15,544 nucleotides of DNA from CAYSLC01 sp964431545 (GTDB lineage: Bacteria > Desulfobacterota > Desulfobacteria > Desulfobacterales > JAABSP01): the NCBI GenBank assembly GCA_964431545.1, contig CAYSLC010000136.1, positions 1 to 15,544 on the forward strand, read 5' to 3'. Below are positions 13,359 through 15,544 of this stretch, piece by piece. The position numbers and the translations under genes are program-made. The notes below the pieces were generated by a model. That model was not told the DNA's origin. It ran no database searches and was given only the letters and a program-made list of their open reading frames with translations. Numbering within the stretch: position 1 is the first letter of the stretch; every line of letters starts with the position of its first letter.

Positions 13359-14363
13359 ATGCGATCCCTCGCCGTTTTTCTCGTCGCCCTCTTCCTGATC
13401 TGTTCCGCCCCCGCCCATGGGGAGGACCTGGTGGTCCGGAAGGCGAAAAAGCAGATCTCCCTCACCGGATACACCCGGAGCGCCGCCGCCGTCACCGTAT
13501 CCTCGGAGGTCTCGGGGAAGCTTCTGAAGGTCAACTACGAGGTGGGGGACACGGTGGGCGATGCCCCTTTCTTCGCGCTGGACGACACCTTCGTCGATTT
13601 CCAGATCGCGTCGACCCGCCAGTCGATCCGGAAGATCGAGGCGGCCGTCCGGAAGAACGAGTCCCACGTGGCCTACCTCGCCCGGGAGTTCGACCGGATC
13701 GACAAGCTCCACAAGGGGGACCGGGCCACCGGGGTCAAGCGGGACGCGGCCCTGGAGGAGCTGACCCAGGCCCGGCTGGAGCGGGACGTGCTGGCCGCCG
13801 ACCGGGCCGCCCTGGAAGCGGCCCTGGCCGAACTCAAGGAGCGGAAGCGGCGCCATCGGATCGACGCCCCCGCCGGGTGGATCGTGGTGGACCGCACGGC
13901 CGAGGCCGGGGAGATCATCGTGCCCAACGTTCCCCTGGCCCGGGTGGCCGATTTCCGGAGCCTGGTGGTCCCCCTGGCGGTCTCCGGCGAGGAGCTGCGC
14001 GCCATCCGGGATCTTCCCGCGCCCTTCGAAGCCGAACTGGAGGGGACGGCCGTCCGGGCCCGGCTCAACTGGGTCAATCCGGAGTTCGACGAGGCGACCC
14101 GGAAGCTGGCCGTGGAGCTGGTGGTGGACGGATATGACGGGGACCATCGGGGCGGGCTCCGGTTCGCCATGCCGCTGACCATCGACACCCAGGGGCTGTG
14201 GGTGCCCCGTTCCGCGGTGGTCAACCGGTACGAAAACCCGAGGGTGGTCCTCCGGGAGAGCGGCGAGACGGTCGGCGTCCTGGTCCTCGGCGAGTCCAAC
14301 GACCACCTGATCGTCGCGGAGGACCCGAAACTACCGGTGGGAACCCCCCTGGCGGCGCCGTAG
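13359..14363 (+). CDS. Periplasmic adaptor protein (HlyD/MFP family)
   Basis: A 334-residue membrane-fusion-type protein. A Sec signal peptide (hydrophobic 4-17, AHG-E cleavage near 21) is followed by a beta-barrel/lipoyl start (TVSSEVSGKLLKVNYEVGDTVGDAPFFALDD, about 47-80). A coiled-coil hairpin (about 85-165) comes next, then a second lipoyl half (RIDAPAGWIVVDRTAEAGEIIVPNVPLARVAD), and finally a beta-barrel and membrane-proximal domain. These proteins link an inner-membrane RND or ABC pump to an outer-membrane channel. No pump or TolC-like gene follows: the next gene is convergent, so the partner is elsewhere or lost. The start at 13359 has AAGGAGG about 6 bp upstream; the longer frame from 13314 has no such site and would mask the signal peptide. 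Confidence 0.88.
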   Translation: MRSLAVFLVALFLICSAPAHGEDLVVRKAKKQISLTGYTRSAAAVTVSSEVSGKLLKVNYEVGDTVGDAPFFALDDTFVDFQIASTRQSIRKIEAAVRKNESHVAYLAREFDRIDKLHKGDRATGVKRDAALEELTQARLERDVLAADRAALEAALAELKERKRRHRIDAPAGWIVVDRTAEAGEIIVPNVPLARVADFRSLVVPLAVSGEELRAIRDLPAPFEAELEGTAVRARLNWVNPEFDEATRKLAVELVVDGYDGDHRGGLRFAMPLTIDTQGLWVPRSAVVNRYENPRVVLRESGETVGVLVLGESNDHLIVAEDPKLPVGTPLAAP

Positions 14364-14424
14364 TCTTCTCGTCACAACATCCTGAGGGGCCCCCAAGGCG
14401 ATTCTTTCACGAGGGAAATGGGGG

Positions 14425-15357
14425 TTATTCGGAGACGTCCGTCTCTTTTTTTTTCAGCCGGCGAACCTCTTCGACGGGAAGTTCCGTGGCCTGGGCGATC
14501 TGTCCTTCGGTGAGAACCCCCAAGGCGATCAAATTCTTGGCCGTCTTGACGGCCCGCTCCCGGTCACCTTCTTTCCGGCCCTTCTCGATCCCCTCTTCGA
14601 CCCCTTTCTCAATACCGATCCGCTCGGCGGTGGTCACGTATTGCATCTTGACTTCCTCCTCGAATTTTACGAGCGCTTGGTGGTACGCCTTCTCCAATCC
14701 TTCCGGAAGGGCCATGATCCAGTCGATGAACCGGTAGAGGTCGATGATCTCCTGTTTGGACCACCCCCGCCGGTACAAGCTCTTGCTCAACCGGAGCTTG
14801 GACCGGAGTCTCTCTTCGTCGTTCTTTTGGGTCTCCAAGGTTCCCAGGTGCGCCATGACCACGACGGCGAAGGGATTCGACGATGATTCGAGCATCTCCC
14901 ATCGATCTTCGTAGGCCAGCAGTTTCACCGCCGGAAATTCGAACCTGGTTCGGCATCCCCACATCTCCTGCTCGTACGCTGAAATATACCACCTTGGATT
15001 GTCGTCCGCAAGCACGGCCAGGCTCACCACCGGCCGCTGGTGGAGGTCGAAAATCCGATAGTGGTAGACGAACACCCGGCGGCCGAAATCTTTCTCCGCC
15101 TGGGCCTGCACCTCCACGTGGATCAGCACCCAGGCCTCCCGGCCGTCCTTGCGCCAGACCTTCACCAGGTTGTCCGCCAGCCGGAAGCCGACCTCCGACT
15201 CCCTCGTGATCTGGCGCAGCTCCTTGTCGAGAAGTTCGTACCCTCGGTGCCAGTCGATCTCCCCTGCGATGTCGGGAAAGAAGAACTCCATGAACTCCTG
15301 AAAGTAGAGGGCGAGGATCTCTTTCCACGGGCTGTCGTATCCGCCACGAGCGCTCAT
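14425..15357 (-). CDS. Rpn/PD-(D/E)XK-type putative nuclease (COG5464-like)
   Basis: A 310-residue protein of the Rpn family, which has been linked to recombination-promoting DNA cleavage and is often mis-annotated as a transposase. The N-terminal nuclease-like domain has LADNLVKVW (D62) and LIHVEVQAQ (E82, Q84), with the D...ExQ pattern in place of the classic ExK; the family is known for this. A helical region (ALPEGLEKAYHQALVKFEEEVK) follows, then the typical repeat IGIEKGVEEGIEKGRKEG and a small C-terminal helix rich in KKE. The frame runs upstream to 15471, but ATG 15357 has AAGGAGATGG just before it, and the upstream extension overlaps the neighbouring stop. No terminal inverted repeats were seen, so it is not a complete insertion sequence. 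Probably a solitary mobile or phase-variable accessory gene. Confidence 0.82.
   Translation of the reverse strand: MSARGGYDSPWKEILALYFQEFMEFFFPDIAGEIDWHRGYELLDKELRQITRESEVGFRLADNLVKVWRKDGREAWVLIHVEVQAQAEKDFGRRVFVYHYRIFDLHQRPVVSLAVLADDNPRWYISAYEQEMWGCRTRFEFPAVKLLAYEDRWEMLESSSNPFAVVVMAHLGTLETQKNDEERLRSKLRLSKSLYRRGWSKQEIIDLYRFIDWIMALPEGLEKAYHQALVKFEEEVKMQYVTTAERIGIEKGVEEGIEKGRKEGDRERAVKTAKNLIALGVLTEGQIAQATELPVEEVRRLKKKETDVSE
14432..14454 (+). terminator. Terminator-like hairpin and T-tract at a convergent gene end
   Basis: GAGAC (14432-14436) and GTCTC (14441-14445) form a short stem around GTCC, followed by nine T's (14446-14454). It lies 69 bp after the adaptor stop at 14363 and reads rightwards, so it could terminate that gene. 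It falls inside the 3' coding end of the convergent Rpn gene, where the T-run encodes the Lys-rich KKK. The stem is short, so efficiency is doubtful. Confidence 0.45.
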
Positions 15358-15456
15358 GGTCCATCTCCTTGTTTTGCCGGCCGCCGGTATCGGGTTTTCG
15401 GATCTGCCGGTTTCGGCGTTCCTCGGGAGTCGGGTCCCGTCGGGAATCCAGCCGTT

Positions 15457-15476
15457 GCCATTAGAAGCCATTAGAA
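15457..15476. repeat. Tandem 10-bp duplication at a stop codon
   Basis: GCCATTAGAA occurs twice head to tail (15457-15466 and 15467-15476). On the minus strand the unit carries TTC-TAA, so the Phe-stop of the adjacent outer-membrane gene is duplicated. It looks like a small slippage duplication. It superficially resembles the CTAAC-type Pho repeats, but the period is 10 bp rather than 11 and it overlaps coding sequence. Confidence 0.6.
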
Positions 15477-15544
15477 TGTATACCCCAGGGAAAAATGAAA
15501 ACGCCCCGGACTCTCCCCGTCCTTCCGGTCGAGCTTGTGGCCGT
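15471..15544 (-). CDS. 3' end of a probable outer-membrane beta-barrel protein (partial)
   Basis: A minus-strand frame enters from the right edge and ends at TAA (15473-15471). The last residues are GRFHFSLGYTF: alternating hydrophobic residues, a Tyr three from the end and a C-terminal Phe. This is the classic beta-signal recognised by the BAM machinery for outer-membrane insertion. Only about 23 residues are visible, so the family cannot be named; a porin or OmpA-like barrel is possible. The gene continues beyond the window. It ends about 114 bp before the Rpn start, and that gap (15358-15470) shows no clear promoter. Confidence 0.5.
   Translation of the reverse strand, partial: GHKLDRKDGESPGRFHFSLGYTF

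Noticed and set aside
14425..15357. A complete insertion sequence
   Set aside because: No terminal inverted repeats or target-site duplication were seen, and the protein fits the Rpn nuclease family, not a DDE or HUH transposase.
15457..15476. A fourth Pho-like repeat upstream of the Rpn gene
   Set aside because: The CTAAT units are 10 bp apart, not 11, and the copies arise from a tandem duplication overlapping the stop of an outer-membrane gene.

Overview
The window is GC-rich and densely packed, with strong third-position GC, good Shine-Dalgarno sites and short intergenic gaps. The gene content suggests a Gram-negative bacterium of the Desulfobacterota (old Deltaproteobacteria): it has lipoprotein and Sec signal peptides, an outer-membrane beta-barrel C-terminus, a periplasmic adaptor, and above all a 'GAK system' cassette, which I recall as concentrated in that lineage. 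Lineage is inferred from content only.

Layout. (1) Positions 3-68 look like the C-terminal tail of a + strand gene, convergent with a minus-strand block. (2) Minus strand, 89-5585: a PIN-PhoH ATPase, a YibE/F membrane protein, and two different secreted alkaline phosphatases, each with its own upstream region. (3) A divergent regulatory region (5586-5893) separates these from a long + strand operon (5894-12721). In order it encodes an XXXCH protein, a PHP-like metallo-phosphoesterase, an amphi-Trp protein, a PhoU domain fused to an APH-type kinase, a RimK-like ATP-grasp enzyme, an HprK-related kinase and a CofD/YvcK-like protein. A second amphi-Trp gene (12843-13166) follows. (4) A lone periplasmic adaptor protein (13359-14363) is convergent with an Rpn/PD-(D/E)XK-type gene (14425-15357). 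The window ends in the 3' tail of a probable outer-membrane protein on the minus strand.

How it fits together. The seven-gene operon plus the trailing amphi-Trp gene is a recognised but functionally uncharacterised cassette. What stands out here is its phosphate context. It lies head-to-head with two alkaline phosphatases and contains a PhoU domain. Both phosphatase genes and the operon carry matching direct repeats (CTAAC-type units, 11-bp period) upstream. In front of the operon the repeat lies 10 bp upstream of a TATAAG hexamer, the geometry of an E. coli PhoB-dependent promoter. I infer that this block is one phosphate-starvation regulon and that the GAK cassette is a phosphate-responsive protein-modification or signalling module. 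That is a hypothesis from the sequence; the substrates of the three putative ATP-using enzymes are unknown.

No tRNA, rRNA, CRISPR array, complete insertion sequence or replication origin was seen.
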